Below are positions 51,883 to 61,011 of a stretch of DNA of 64,000 nt, in pieces. Each line of letters opens with the position of its first letter. The first letter of the stretch is position 1. The notes beneath the pieces are model-generated. The model ran no database searches, was not told the origin of the DNA, and was given only the letters and a program-made list of their open reading frames with translations. Source of the stretch: ZC4RG20 sp963702105 (lineage in GTDB: Bacteria; Pseudomonadota; Gammaproteobacteria; Steroidobacterales; Rariloculaceae). A program made the position numbers and the translations under genes. The stretch is from contig OY969712.1 in NCBI GenBank assembly GCA_963702105.1, forward strand, positions 1,364,001-1,428,000, written 5' to 3'.

Positions 51883-53687
51883 TCGCGGGCCTCCGAATCG
51901 TGCGACGGCCCAGCCAGCGCGCGGGTCGACGCCGAGGGCATCGCGAGGTCGGGCACGGCGGAGGCGAGCAGCGGCCGGGAGAGATAGAAGCCCTGGCCGT
52001 AGTCGCAATTCAAGGTCTGCAGGCTCACGAGCTGCTCGATCGTCTCGATGCCTTCGGCGACGGTCTCGATGCCGAGGTCGTGAGCAAGCTCGACGATGGC
52101 GTTGAGCACGGCCATGAGGTCGCGCGCGGCGCCGATGTTCATGACGAACGAGCGGTCCATCTTCAGGTGGTTCAGCGGGATATCCCGCAGGCAGGCCAGC
52201 GACGAATGCCCGGTCCCGAAGTCGTCCATGCTGATCTTCACGCCCAGCTCACCGAGCCCCTGGAGGACCCGCAGCGTCGTTTCAACGTCCCGCATCATCT
52301 CGCTCTCGGTGACCTCGAGTACGAGATCCTGCGGCTCGATGCCGGCCGCGCTGATCGCCGCTTCGATCCGGTGCGCAAACTTCGGCACGAGCAGCTGTTG
52401 TCGAGCCACGTTCACGCTCATGCGCAGCGGGGCGCGGTCGCTCGCCTCCTGACGCCAAAGCTTGAGCTGCCGGCAAGCTTCCTGCAGCACCCATTCGCCG
52501 ATCGGCACGATGAGCCCCGTCTCCTCGGCGATCGGAATGAACTGGTCGGGAGGTATGAGGCCGCGGACCGGGTGCTGCCACCGAAGCAGCGCCTCGACGC
52601 TGACGAGCTGGCGCGTCGAGAGCGAGACGATGGGTTGAAACATCAGGTAGAGCTGGCCTTGGTCGACGGCTTTGCGCAGGTCGTTCTCCATCGAGAGGCG
52701 CTTTTGAACGCGCACTCGCATCGAGCCGTCGAACTCGACGAACCGGCTCTTGCCGGCCGCCTTGGCTTCGTACATGGCGATGTCGGCGTCGCTGAGCAGC
52801 TCCTCGGCCGACGCGTGTCCGAGCTCGCTCGTGACGATTCCGGCGCTCGCGGTCGAAAACACTTCGTGGTCTCCGATGCGATACCCGTCCTCGAACGCGT
52901 CTACGAGGCGGCGTGCCACCCGGGCGCCGTCGCGAGGACTTGGCAGGCCGTCGAGCAGGACGACGAACTCGTCGCCGCCGATGCGTGCAACGGTATTCGT
53001 ATCCCCCATGCGCCCGACGGAGTCCGCGGCGCGCAGGTTCGCGCGGAAGCGTTCGGCGATTTTCTTCAGCAGCTCGTCGCCGGCCTCGTGGCCGAGGACG
53101 TCGTTGACGTTTTTGAACCGGTCGAAGTTGAAGAACAGAACCGCAAAGTGATGGTCGGCGGTGGCTTCGGCTTTGCGGATCGCTTCCTCGATGCGGGACG
53201 CGAGGAGGTTGCGGTTGGGAAGCCCGGTCAGCGGGTCGTGCTGCGCCTGCGCCTGCAGGCGTGTGAGCAGCGATTGCGTGTGCAGCGCGGCGCCGATGCG
53301 GGCGCGGACTTCGGCGGCGCAGAGGGGCTTGCGAACGTAATCGGCGGCGCCGAGCGCGTAGGCGAGCGTCACCGACTGGGAGTCGTCCTCGCTCGTGAGC
53401 ACGATGACCGGGATCGACGTGAGGCGCGGGTCCGCCTTGAGCGCTTCGAGCACGGCGAGACCGCCGCCGCCCGGCATGTCGCGGTCCAGCAGAATCAGCG
53501 CGGGCCGCTCGCGGGCCGCCGTTCGGAGTCCTTCCTCGCCCGAGTAAGCGTGAAGCAGCTCGAGCGGCAGGGAGCTCAGCTGAACCGTCAGCAGCGCATG
53601 GACCTCGGCCGCGGCGTCGACGAGCAGAACCCGGCTCAGCCCGCGCGGTGCGGGTGCAGGTTCAGCGAAGGCGCGCGCTTCCGTCAT
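51879..53687 (-). CDS. Response regulator with REC, GGDEF and EAL domains
   Basis: This is a predicted c-di-GMP turnover enzyme under phosphorelay control. The 602-residue protein has a receiver (about 18-135; phosphoacceptor Asp68 in LILLDRDMP, Lys in YVRKPL), a GGDEF domain with intact IGGDEFVVLL, and an EAL domain with SVEALLRWQHP, DDFGTGHSSLACLRDIPLN and ETVAEGIETIEQ. Both catalytic motifs look intact. The receiver has only one of the two usual N-terminal acidic residues (LLVDAAAE), so phosphorylation may be weak. It lies upstream of and overlaps the HDOD gene. Confidence 0.92.
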   Translation of the reverse strand: MTEARAFAEPAPAPRGLSRVLLVDAAAEVHALLTVQLSSLPLELLHAYSGEEGLRTAARERPALILLDRDMPGGGGLAVLEALKADPRLTSIPVIVLTSEDDSQSVTLAYALGAADYVRKPLCAAEVRARIGAALHTQSLLTRLQAQAQHDPLTGLPNRNLLASRIEEAIRKAEATADHHFAVLFFNFDRFKNVNDVLGHEAGDELLKKIAERFRANLRAADSVGRMGDTNTVARIGGDEFVVLLDGLPSPRDGARVARRLVDAFEDGYRIGDHEVFSTASAGIVTSELGHASAEELLSDADIAMYEAKAAGKSRFVEFDGSMRVRVQKRLSMENDLRKAVDQGQLYLMFQPIVSLSTRQLVSVEALLRWQHPVRGLIPPDQFIPIAEETGLIVPIGEWVLQEACRQLKLWRQEASDRAPLRMSVNVARQQLLVPKFAHRIEAAISAAGIEPQDLVLEVTESEMMRDVETTLRVLQGLGELGVKISMDDFGTGHSSLACLRDIPLNHLKMDRSFVMNIGAARDLMAVLNAIVELAHDLGIETVAEGIETIEQLVSLQTLNCDYGQGFYLSRPLLASAVPDLAMPSASTRALAGPSHDSEARE

Positions 53688-53778
53688 CTCGTGATCCCGA
53701 GCCGTTCGGTTTCCACGCCTCGAGCCGCGCCCGCGGCGATTCCCTTATACGTGCAGCGGATGGCCACGCTGCGAGGGT

Positions 53779-54627
53779 TCAGCCGAGGCCGAGCTCTCGC
53801 CGCAGACCTTCGCGCTCCTCGACGATGCCGGCGAGCCGCTCCGCCGTCAGCGAAAGGCGCCGGCAGTCGGCGCGTTGAGCGAGCTGCTGGAGGACCTCCT
53901 CGGGCGCAGGGCTTTCGAGCGCCACGACGGAGACTGCAGCCGTCAGCACGTCCACCATGGGCGGCGACTCTTCGTCGTCCCCGGGCTGGTGCTGCCGCCC
54001 CACGGCCTCGGCGACCTCGGCCGGCAAGCTCCACGACTCGACGATCGCTTTGCCGATCTCCGCGTGCCACTGATCGACGAGCTCGGCGAGGTCGTCCGGG
54101 GAGGAGAACAGCTCGGGGTACTGCGGCGCCCGGCTCAGAAGATAGATGCGGCCGATGTTATGAATGAGCCCGACGACGAGCGCCTCGTCCGGTTTGACCG
54201 CGCGGCTCGACTGGGCTACCAGGTAGGCCACGGCCGCCGTCCGACCCGTGCGCTGCCACTCGGGTGCGAGCAGGGCTTCGGCCTCCTTGAATTCGGCGCT
54301 CGCGCGCAGCTGCCGAAGCGCAAACGTCGTGGCGGCCGTCTGGACCATGCCGGCGCCGATGCGCGAGATCGCGATGCGCAGGTCGGTCGTCTCTTTACCC
54401 GTGCGGCGGAACGCCGAGGAGTTGGCCATGGTCAGGATCGCGCCGACGAGGCCCGGCTCGGTGCCGACGATGCGCGCGAGCTGGTCTATGTGGAAGTCCG
54501 GGCTGGCCAGTGCGTTGCGGATGCGGACGACGACTTCGGGCAGAGAGGGGAGGCGCAGATCCTTGGCCGACAGTTCCTGGGCAAGGCTTTCGACGAGGGT
54601 GAATGCTTGCTGTTGTACTTGAGACAC
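53779..54627 (-). CDS. HDOD domain protein under sigma-28 control
   Basis: This is a second HDOD protein of 282 residues (RLPSLPEVVVRIRNALASPD, IVGTEPGLVGAILTMANSSA). The metal site reads HNIGR rather than HD, so it cannot be a working phosphohydrolase and is probably a scaffold. The GTG start at 54627 has AGGAGCC in front. A sigma-28 promoter lies about 50 nt upstream, tying this gene to the flagellar regulon. It is divergent from the acyl-CoA ligase gene. Confidence 0.88.
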   Translation of the reverse strand: MSQVQQQAFTLVESLAQELSAKDLRLPSLPEVVVRIRNALASPDFHIDQLARIVGTEPGLVGAILTMANSSAFRRTGKETTDLRIAISRIGAGMVQTAATTFALRQLRASAEFKEAEALLAPEWQRTGRTAAVAYLVAQSSRAVKPDEALVVGLIHNIGRIYLLSRAPQYPELFSSPDDLAELVDQWHAEIGKAIVESWSLPAEVAEAVGRQHQPGDDEESPPMVDVLTAAVSVVALESPAPEEVLQQLAQRADCRRLSLTAERLAGIVEEREGLRRELGLG

Positions 54628-54678
54628 GACGGCTCCTGAAGCATGAGGGCGCCTCCCGAATGCGGGGCGGCTAGTTTG

Positions 54679-54705
54679 TTATCGGTCGCTGTCGGCTAGG
54701 CTTGA
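54679..54705 (-). promoter_or_regulatory. Sigma-28 promoter of the HDOD gene
   Basis: On the minus strand: TCAAGCCT, 11 nt, ACCGATAA. The -10 box matches the FliA consensus at 7 of 8 positions, the -35 at 5 of 8. It lies 52 nt upstream of the GTG start. Confidence 0.6.
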
Positions 54706-54813
54706 GCGGCAGGTCGCGACAGGCCGATCCGAGGAAAGGCGTACATAATCTGCGCGTCGGTCCGAGTCGAGCGTTACTATCCCCTTATCGATATGCCCAG
54801 GGGGAAACGTCCG

Positions 54814-56424
54814 ATGCGCGGCTTGATGATGGAAACGCCCCTGCTGATCTCCTCCATCATCGACCACGCGGCGGCCGTGTTCGCAAAGACCGAGATCGTC
54901 ACGCGCACGGTAGAAGGCCCGATCCACCGCTACACATGGTCGGACGCGCATCTGCGCTCGCGCAAGGCCGCTCAGGCATTGCGCGCCCTCGGCGTGCGCG
55001 AAGGCGATACCGTCGCCACGCTCGCCTGGAACACGCACCGCCACCTGGAGCTGTACTTCGGAATTTCCGGCATGGGCGCGATCGTCCATACCGTGAACCC
55101 GCGGCTGCACCCCGCGCAGCTCGTCTACGTGCTGAACGAGGCTGAGGATCGCGTCCTTTTCGTGGACCTGACTTTCGCGCCGATCGTCCAGGCCGTGGCA
55201 GACGACCTCGCAACCGTGAAGCATATCGTGATCATGACGGACGCCGCGCACCTGCCCAAGGCCGGCATAGAGGGCGCCTTGTGCTACGAGGAGCTGCTCG
55301 CGGCTCAGAACGGCGACTATGCCTGGCCGATCGTCGACGAGCGCGCGGCCTCGGGCATCTGTTTCACATCCGGCACGACCGGTCATCCGAAGGGCGTGGT
55401 TTACTCGCACAGGGCAACGGTCCTTCATGCCTACGGCGCTGCGATGCAGGGCGGATTGACGATGTTCCCGGGCGAGGGCGTGTTGCCCGCCGTGCCGATG
55501 TTCCACGTCAATGCGTGGGGCATCCCTTACGCGGCCGCGATCTGCGGCTGCAAGCTCGTGATGCCCGGGCCGCGGCTCGACGGGGCGGCCCTCACGCAGC
55601 TCATGGCCGCCGAGAATGTCGCCGCGTGCTACGGTGTGCCCACGCTGCATCTCGGGCTGCTGCAACACTGGCGGGACTCGGGCGAGCGCGTGCCGAGCCT
55701 CAAGCTGCTCGGCGTAGGCGGAGCGGCGCCGACGCGATCGCTCATCGAAGCGATCCGCGCTCACGGCATCGACGTCGTCCAGGGCTGGGGCATGACGGAG
55801 ACGAGCCCGGTCGGCACGATCTCTCAGCTCTCCGCCGCCGATGCCCCGCTTTCCGAGGACGAGAAGGTGCGCCTCGTCATGCGGCAGGGGCGGCCCCTCT
55901 TCGGGGTTCAGCTGCGCATCGTCGATCCCGAAGGCCGTCCGCTCCCCCGGGACGGCAAGACGATGGGCGAGCTGCAGGTGCGCGGGCCCTGGATCGCCTC
56001 CGCTTATCTCGGCGAGGAGCCTGGGGCCGCGCTGGACGCCGAGGGATGGTTCGCGACCGGAGACTTGGCGGTCCTGCGACCCGACGGCACGCTGCAGATC
56101 ACCGATCGCGTCAAGGATCTCATCAAGTCCGGCGGGGAGTGGATCAGCTCACTCGAACTCGAGAGCGCGGTGACGCGGCATCCGGAAGTCGCCATTGCCG
56201 CGGTCATCGCAATTGCGGACGAGAAGTGGGGGGAACGACCGCTGCTCATCGTGCAGCCTGCCGCGGGCGCCTCGCCTACGCGGGAGGCTTTGCTCGAGTT
56301 TCTCGAGGGACAGGTGGCGAAGTGGTGGTTGCCGGAGGATGTGATCTTCGTCGAAAGCATGCCGCTCGGAGCGACCGGCAAGGTGCAGAAGTCGAAGCTC
56401 AGGGAGGCGTACGGCCGGTCGTGA
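54814..56424 (+). CDS. Medium/long-chain acyl-CoA ligase
   Basis: This is an ATP-dependent acid-CoA ligase of the ANL superfamily, activating fatty acids through an acyl-AMP. The motifs are intact: P-loop-like TSGTTGHPKG, GWGMTETSPVG, GDLAVLRPDG with ITDRVKDLIKSGGEWIS, and the C-terminal catalytic Lys in GATGKVQKSKL. Of several ATGs, 54814 has the best ribosome site (AGGGGGAA at 7-nt spacing), giving 536 residues. It resembles AlkK-type medium-chain enzymes; chain length cannot be read from sequence. No operon partner follows. Confidence 0.92.
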   Translation: MRGLMMETPLLISSIIDHAAAVFAKTEIVTRTVEGPIHRYTWSDAHLRSRKAAQALRALGVREGDTVATLAWNTHRHLELYFGISGMGAIVHTVNPRLHPAQLVYVLNEAEDRVLFVDLTFAPIVQAVADDLATVKHIVIMTDAAHLPKAGIEGALCYEELLAAQNGDYAWPIVDERAASGICFTSGTTGHPKGVVYSHRATVLHAYGAAMQGGLTMFPGEGVLPAVPMFHVNAWGIPYAAAICGCKLVMPGPRLDGAALTQLMAAENVAACYGVPTLHLGLLQHWRDSGERVPSLKLLGVGGAAPTRSLIEAIRAHGIDVVQGWGMTETSPVGTISQLSAADAPLSEDEKVRLVMRQGRPLFGVQLRIVDPEGRPLPRDGKTMGELQVRGPWIASAYLGEEPGAALDAEGWFATGDLAVLRPDGTLQITDRVKDLIKSGGEWISSLELESAVTRHPEVAIAAVIAIADEKWGERPLLIVQPAAGASPTREALLEFLEGQVAKWWLPEDVIFVESMPLGATGKVQKSKLREAYGRS

Positions 56425-56499
56425 GTTCGCCTTCATGACAAGTGAAATGCGCGGCACAGCCGGAATCACCGTCATCCTCATGCTCGTCGGCCGAGTGCC

Positions 56500-56730
56500 C
56501 GCCATGCGCTCGGCAACTTGGGGCCTGCCGGGGCACCTGCCGTACCCGCCTCGGGCGAGATGCTCCGGAATCCGGACGAAGCGGCGCGCAATATCGCCGC
56601 TCTCGATCTGGGGCGCATCGGGCCGGCCTCGCGCGCGGCGCTGCCGGCACTGCGCAATGCGCTCTCCGACCCGAGCCTCCAAGTGCGACGTAGCGCCAGC
56701 AACGCTATCGAGCGAATCGAGGCGAAGTAG
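56500..56730 (+). pseudogene. HEAT-repeat protein remnant
   Basis: The frame reads ALGNLGPAGAPAVPASGEML, LRNPDEAARNIAALDLGRIG and ALPALRNALSDPSLQVRR, ending at TAG 56730. This is the C-terminal end of a PBS-lyase/HEAT-repeat protein with two repeats. There is no proper start, and the sequence upstream in frame is not HEAT-like, so this is a fragment. The rest of the 356-bp gap between the ligase and the convergent transporter shows no other gene. Confidence 0.6.
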
Positions 56731-56780
56731 AGCGCTGAAACGCTACTTCGCTGCTCGGCCCGTGCCGGTGCCCCCTTAGC

Positions 56781-58304
56781 TCATGTCCCTCGCGCTTCGG
56801 CTATCTCGCCTCCGCCGCCGGCGGGCTCGTCCGAGGCACGGTGCTCGGCATCGAGCCGGCGCATGAGGGGCAGCGCCAAGATCGCCGCGACGGTGCCGGC
56901 GACGGCCACCCAGCCGAGCATCCAGAACAGGTGTGTGTAAAGCGGAAGCGTTTGGACGGGCTCCGTGATGTCGGCCGGCACGCTCGCGAAGTTCGCTACG
57001 TAACTGCCGATATACTGGGAAATGCCGGTCGCCAGGAGCCAGGCACCCATCATGAGTCCGCGGGCGCTCGGCCCCACGTAACGTGCGACCATGGCGAGAC
57101 CGAGCCCGGAGATCAGGAGCTCGCCGAGCGACTGCAGCAGATAGCCTCCTACCATCCACCATGGCGACACCTTGCCGGCGTCGGCGAAGTGACCGCTCCA
57201 GGCATACACGAAGAAACCGAGCGCGAGCAGCGCGAAGCCCCAGGCGTACTTGCCCGCGACGGACGGATCGCGGTCGCGGCGGCCCAGCCAGCCGTAGAGC
57301 AGCGCGAGTAACGGCGAGAGCACCGTGATCCAGAACGGATTCAGGACTTGGAACTGCTCCGGCGGCACGTGGTAGCCGAGGAAGTTCAGCGTGACGTTGT
57401 GCAACGCGAAAAGCGTCAGCGACGTGGACATCTGCTGGTAGAAGATGAAGAACAGCATGGTTTGCGCCGTCAGCAGGAGCATCGCGAAGAGGCCGCTGCG
57501 CTCGCTCTTGTCGCCGCGCGAGATCAGGATCGCAAAGAGTCCGAGAAGCGCGGCGCCCGAGAGCCAGACGATCGCTCGCGCGACCGCTATGTGCTGGACG
57601 ATGAAGGCGATGACGGCCGCGAGGGCAAAGGTGCCGCCGATCACGGCCGCGAGCCAGTCGAGGCGCAGGGGTCTGAAATCCGGCGCCGACCCGACATGCG
57701 CGACGAGCCGCCGTTGGAGCCGGAACTGGGCAATGCCGAGCAGGAGACCGATCGCGCAAACGAGGAAGGCCGAGTGCCAGCCGTAGTGCACGCGGACCCA
57801 GGGTGTCAGCGACTGCGAGATGAAGGCGCCGATGTTGATGGCCATGTAGTAGAGCGTGAAGGCGCCGTCGAGCTTCGACGGGTCGCCCTCATAGAGGCGC
57901 GAGACGAGGTTGTTCGGGTTCGCCTTGAACAGCCCGTTACCGGTCGCGATCACGCCCATCGAGAAGAACAGCAGCGCACGCGCCCAGCCGGCCTGCACGA
58001 CGTGATCCCAAGGCACCGAGAGGAGCGCGTAGCCGAGGCCGAGCACGATCGCGCCCAGCATCGTCGTCCGGCGGGCGCCGAGCACCTTGTCGCCGATCCA
58101 CCCGCCGAGCACGGGGACTGCGTAAACCATGGCCGCTAGCGCGCCCCACGTCAGGTTCGCGCGCGAGTCCGGAAAGTGCAGGTACTCGATCATGAAGACG
58201 ACGAGCAGCACCTGCATGCCGTAATAGCCGAAGCGCTCCCACATCTCTATGAGGAACAGCGTGGAAAACGCGCGGGCTTTCGACGGCTGCGAAAGGTCTG
58301 TCAT
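56781..58304 (-). CDS. Proton-dependent oligopeptide transporter (POT/PTR2 family)
   Basis: This is an MFS-type peptide:H+ symporter in the inner membrane. The 507-residue protein has the ExxER motif (EMWERFGYYGMQVLLVVFMI) used for proton coupling, FKANPNNLVSRLYEGDPSKLD in place of the family's FYING region partner, and the PTR2 segment near TM5 (GAFTLYYMAINIGAFISQSL). AGGAGG precedes the ATG. It stands alone. Exact peptide preference is unknown. Confidence 0.93.
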   Translation of the reverse strand: MTDLSQPSKARAFSTLFLIEMWERFGYYGMQVLLVVFMIEYLHFPDSRANLTWGALAAMVYAVPVLGGWIGDKVLGARRTTMLGAIVLGLGYALLSVPWDHVVQAGWARALLFFSMGVIATGNGLFKANPNNLVSRLYEGDPSKLDGAFTLYYMAINIGAFISQSLTPWVRVHYGWHSAFLVCAIGLLLGIAQFRLQRRLVAHVGSAPDFRPLRLDWLAAVIGGTFALAAVIAFIVQHIAVARAIVWLSGAALLGLFAILISRGDKSERSGLFAMLLLTAQTMLFFIFYQQMSTSLTLFALHNVTLNFLGYHVPPEQFQVLNPFWITVLSPLLALLYGWLGRRDRDPSVAGKYAWGFALLALGFFVYAWSGHFADAGKVSPWWMVGGYLLQSLGELLISGLGLAMVARYVGPSARGLMMGAWLLATGISQYIGSYVANFASVPADITEPVQTLPLYTHLFWMLGWVAVAGTVAAILALPLMRRLDAEHRASDEPAGGGGEIAEARGT

Positions 58305-58660
58305 CGAACGTGTCCTCCTGTCGAGTCCAGCGTGCTGATGCCGCGAGCCGGAGCGACGAGCGTGTTGTGTTTTGGCATGCCGAGGGGCCGTACCTGGTCG
58401 GGCCCGAACGAGTCGAATCCGCGAATGGTTTCACAGCTCCGGGCGAATGGCGAGTGCGCTGATCGTTAGGCTCAGGGCGGCGAGTGAGATTCGCTGATCG
58501 CCGGAAGCAGGACCGTGTCTCGATCCCGGGAAGCGCCGCTCGCCCCTGGGACGTCGACCGCCGAGACCGAAGCGCCTGCCCGCGCAATTGATTGATAAGT
58601 CGGGCGGCATCGCGCGAAGGTGCGTGGCACGGTCTTTGCGTCGGGCCGCCCACGCACCGC
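58305..58660. other. Gap upstream of the POT transporter
   Basis: I see no gene in this stretch. It carries two related phrases, GGCGAGTG-CGCTGATCG (58449-58465) and GGCGAGTGAGATTCGCTGATCG-like text (58479-58500), and a sigma-54-like promoter at 58625 facing the permease remnant. Confidence 0.5.
58625..58640 (+). promoter_or_regulatory. Sigma-54 promoter-like site facing a gene remnant
   Basis: TGGCACG-GTCT-TTGCG keeps the invariant GG and GC with exact spacing, as in the five flagellar sigma-54 promoters of this window. It faces a truncated permease gene about 40 nt downstream. Confidence 0.65.
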
Positions 58661-58975
58661 CTATACACTGCCGCTCCGGCGCTGCTGCGCAATCTTCGCT
58701 ATGCGCTCAGACTATTCCTTCGTGCGCCCGGGTTCGGCGCGGCGTTTTTTTCGACGCTCGCGGTCGGCCTCGCCGTAACCACCGCCGTGTTCGCGATCGT
58801 GGAAGGCGTGCCGCTCGGGGCCCTGCCGTTTCCTCGCGGAGAACAGTTCGTCAGGGCCATGCAAACGGAGCAAGGCTCGGGGCAGACCGCCGTTGCGCCG
58901 ATACGCCTGGAGGACTGGAACCGCGACGCGACGGCCTCTCACTCTACCCTGGACTGGTCCGGATTGAGAAATTGA
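58661..58975 (+). pseudogene. FtsX/MacB-type ABC permease fragment
   Basis: The frame reads LLRNLRYALRLFLRAPGFGA, then FFSTLAVGLAVTTAVFAIVE, then RLEDWNRD, the typical N-terminus of MacB-like permeases of about 800 residues: amphipathic helix, first transmembrane helix, start of the periplasmic domain. It ends at a stop after about 105 residues, so more than 80% is gone. Whatever it encoded, it is unlikely to work. Confidence 0.7.
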
Positions 58976-59218
58976 TGGCGAACTCAGAACGTTTTGGACT
59001 CATCGAGTTCCGAATCAACGAGATTCATCGGGCGAACGGATGCCGCTTTGTAGTCGATCAGCAAACCAATCACTGCATTAGTGGTGCTGCATCTGGCGCA
59101 GATTGGGAAACTCAGCTTGGACAACGACGTCAATGAATACCGAAAAAGCTGGAAGCTTCCAAGCAATCAGTTTACACAGCATAAGGACGTATATGTCCAT
59201 GGCCAGGCCGTGCAGTGA
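58973..59218 (+). pseudogene. Beta-lactamase-family serine hydrolase remnant
   Basis: In the frame ending at TGA 59216-59218 the sequence reads SISKPITALVVLHLAQIGKL, then SLDNDVNEYRKSWKLPSNQF. This is the class C beta-lactamase/serine hydrolase pattern with the SxxK catalytic pair (Ser-Ile-Ser-Lys) and the following LSLDDDV helix. An in-frame TAG at 59051 just before it and the early stop show decay. The upstream part from about 58973 (MANSERFGLIEFRINEIHRA) is in another frame and is not clearly related. Confidence 0.6.
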
Positions 59219-59258
59219 GCGGTGCTCCATTTCCTTGTTCGCGAGACGTTCAGACTTA

Positions 59259-59561
59259 TCACGGTAAGCGTGAGAGCAATGCATGCTGCTTGCTGGGATC
59301 AGTCCGACTGGCGTCAGTGTTCGCGTTCAAGCGCCGTAATGCCAGCAAGATCCGTTGTACCGGGCTCTCGTCGTTGCCGGGCATTCCCTCTTCGGTCGCC
59401 ACGTCCGCCTCGGTCGCATCGTATGCCAACTGCTTGAGCAGCTCAATTTTCTGCTCTCGACTCAGGCCCTCGGCGGACAGAACGTCTTCCGGATTTGCGA
59501 ACGAACTCGCGGGGTCCGAAGCGATCTGCTCTGGATTGTGGGTCGTGCTCTGGGTTGTCAT
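59259..59561 (-). CDS. Conserved hypothetical protein
   Basis: This is a 100-residue, acidic, mainly helical protein (FANPEDVLSAEGLSREQKIE, LLKQLAYDATEADVATEEGM). The pattern LSREQKIELLKQLAYDATE is seen in small proteins found beside stress and metal genes in proteobacteria, but no function is known to me. No membrane segment or cysteine is present. It lies between gene remnants and the ferritin-like gene. Confidence 0.65.
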   Translation of the reverse strand: MTTQSTTHNPEQIASDPASSFANPEDVLSAEGLSREQKIELLKQLAYDATEADVATEEGMPGNDESPVQRILLALRRLNANTDASRTDPSKQHALLSRLP

Positions 59562-59719
59562 TGCCTTTGGTAGCGATCGATCACACTCGTCTCTTTATCC
59601 TCGACCGGGTGCAGCGCCATGCCGATCCGCCCCATGGTAAACGTAGATCGGTCATGCAGGTAAGTAGCAGCTCGCCCATGCCGCGTTCTTGAATGGTTCT
59701 GTCCGCGTCCGGAGCAGGC

Positions 59720-60145
59720 TCATCGGAGAACGTGGCGACCGGAGCGTTCAGCGCACCGTTCGAAGGCCGGCAAGTGCCGTTGCTGCGATGCTTCCATGAG
59801 ATGGCGCAGCGTGTTCCGAATATCCAAATGCGTGGCGCCGGTCAGCAGTCGCTCGTAGAGTCGGCCGTTCTCGGCCTCGCCAGCGACCGCCGCAGCACAG
59901 GCCTCCGTCACCGTCGCATAGCGTGGGACGCGGCCTGGCCACGAATTTTGGAAAGCTGTCAATCCGTAACGTTCGAAAAGCTCGATGAGCGCTTCGATGT
60001 GGCGAGCCTCGGCTGCGCGTATGTTGACGAATGGTCGAACGTTGCCGAAGTCACGAATCACTTGGTCATACGTCGCCCAAGCGCGGTACTCGTCGTCAAG
60101 TGCCTCAGCCAGTATCTGGGCCTCCAGTTCACCAAGGCTCGACAT
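59720..60145 (-). CDS. Ferritin-like protein (DUF2202-type)
   Basis: This is a 141-residue four-helix protein of the ferritin-like superfamily. Helix 1 (ELEAQILAEALDDEYRAWAT) and helix 2 (NIRAAEARHIEALIELFERY) carry Glu and ExxH-type ligands for a possible di-iron site, followed by GEAENGRLYERLL and RNTLRHLMEASQQRHLPAFE. Such proteins are linked to iron or oxidative stress. Whether it binds iron is inferred. It neighbours Dps and a metal transporter. Confidence 0.75.
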   Translation of the reverse strand: MSSLGELEAQILAEALDDEYRAWATYDQVIRDFGNVRPFVNIRAAEARHIEALIELFERYGLTAFQNSWPGRVPRYATVTEACAAAVAGEAENGRLYERLLTGATHLDIRNTLRHLMEASQQRHLPAFERCAERSGRHVLR

Positions 60146-60483
60146 TGGATCCGCCAGCCGGTCGATCGTCCCGATGCGGCATCATCCTTTCGGGCGCTCC
60201 GCTCCCGTTTCTTTCAAGATAGCTATTCGGGAACGTCGACGGAAATCCGTATCTGCCGAAGACTGCGCTCTTCTTGCGGTTGAGTTCGGGCGAAACAAGG
60301 CGAGAGCCGAAACGGCTGGTCGTCACCGCGTCAGCCTCCGCGCGCACGCTGATTTCCAGGTGATGAACCTTCATAGCGAGGCAATGAGCCGATTATGCAA
60401 CTGGGATTCCTACGTACGTTCCCCAATATATGAACCCATTGTGCACTACTATATTACGCCACCTAGGACTAGGAAGGTGCGAC
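60146..60483. other. 338-bp gap, less GC-rich than the rest
   Basis: No gene is supported. The last 100 bases are clearly more AT-rich (for example CCCAATATATG at about 60423 and CTATATTACG at 60448) and probably hold the promoter of the next gene. The shift in composition may mark an insertion boundary. Confidence 0.5.
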
Positions 60484-60993
60484 ATGAGACGATTGTGCTT
60501 TCTGCTGCCGGACATCGAGCACGCCCACGCTGTGGTGGACGATCTGCGCGACGAGGGGATAAAGGATGCCGACATCTACGTCGTCGCGAACGAAGAGACC
60601 AAGCTTCGCGACCTTCCTGGCAAAGGCATGATCGAGGGCTCGGACTTCTATCCGCAGCTCGAGCGTGGTCTTGCGATCGGCGGTGCGATCGGCGCCATCG
60701 GCAGCATGATTGCAATGCGAGTTGCTGGCGTGGTGCTGGGTGGGGGGGCGATTCTGCTATTCGGGTTGCTCGGGGCAGGCTTCAGCGGACTGCTGGCATC
60801 GATTGCAGGAGCTGCCTTCCCAAACTCCCGGTTGGCCCAGTTCCAAGACGCGATCGACGCGGGCCACGTGCTGGTAATCGTCGACCTGCCGCCGAACCAG
60901 ATTCCCATCATCGAGAAACGAGTCAAGGCCCGACACCCGGACGTCGAATTCGACGGGCTCGAGCCACGCGCTCCGCTCATTCCGCATCCTTAG
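60484..60993 (+). CDS. DUF1269-like membrane protein
   Basis: This is a 169-residue protein with an N-terminal alpha/beta part (RLCFLLPDIEHAHAVVDDLR) and a Gly-rich double membrane segment (GLAIGGAIGAIGSMIAM; VVLGGGAILLFGLLGAGFSG), then a C-terminal beta part (AGHVLVIVDLPPNQIPIIEK). The layout matches DUF1269-type proteins, often found with stress genes. Function is unknown. ATG 60484 has GGAAGG in front; the longer frame to 60430 lies in the AT-rich stretch. Confidence 0.75.
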   Translation: MRRLCFLLPDIEHAHAVVDDLRDEGIKDADIYVVANEETKLRDLPGKGMIEGSDFYPQLERGLAIGGAIGAIGSMIAMRVAGVVLGGGAILLFGLLGAGFSGLLASIAGAAFPNSRLAQFQDAIDAGHVLVIVDLPPNQIPIIEKRVKARHPDVEFDGLEPRAPLIPHP

Positions 60994-61011
60994 CTTTCGG
61001 GGGGGAAATAC

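Noticed and set aside
58973..59136. Small intact gene starting MANSERFG
   Set aside because: Its second half overlaps, in another frame, a clear serine-hydrolase remnant with an SxxK motif, so it is more likely part of decayed sequence.
60430..60483. Extended N-terminus of the DUF1269-like protein
   Set aside because: The stretch is AT-rich promoter-like sequence and the ATG at 60484 has a good ribosome site.
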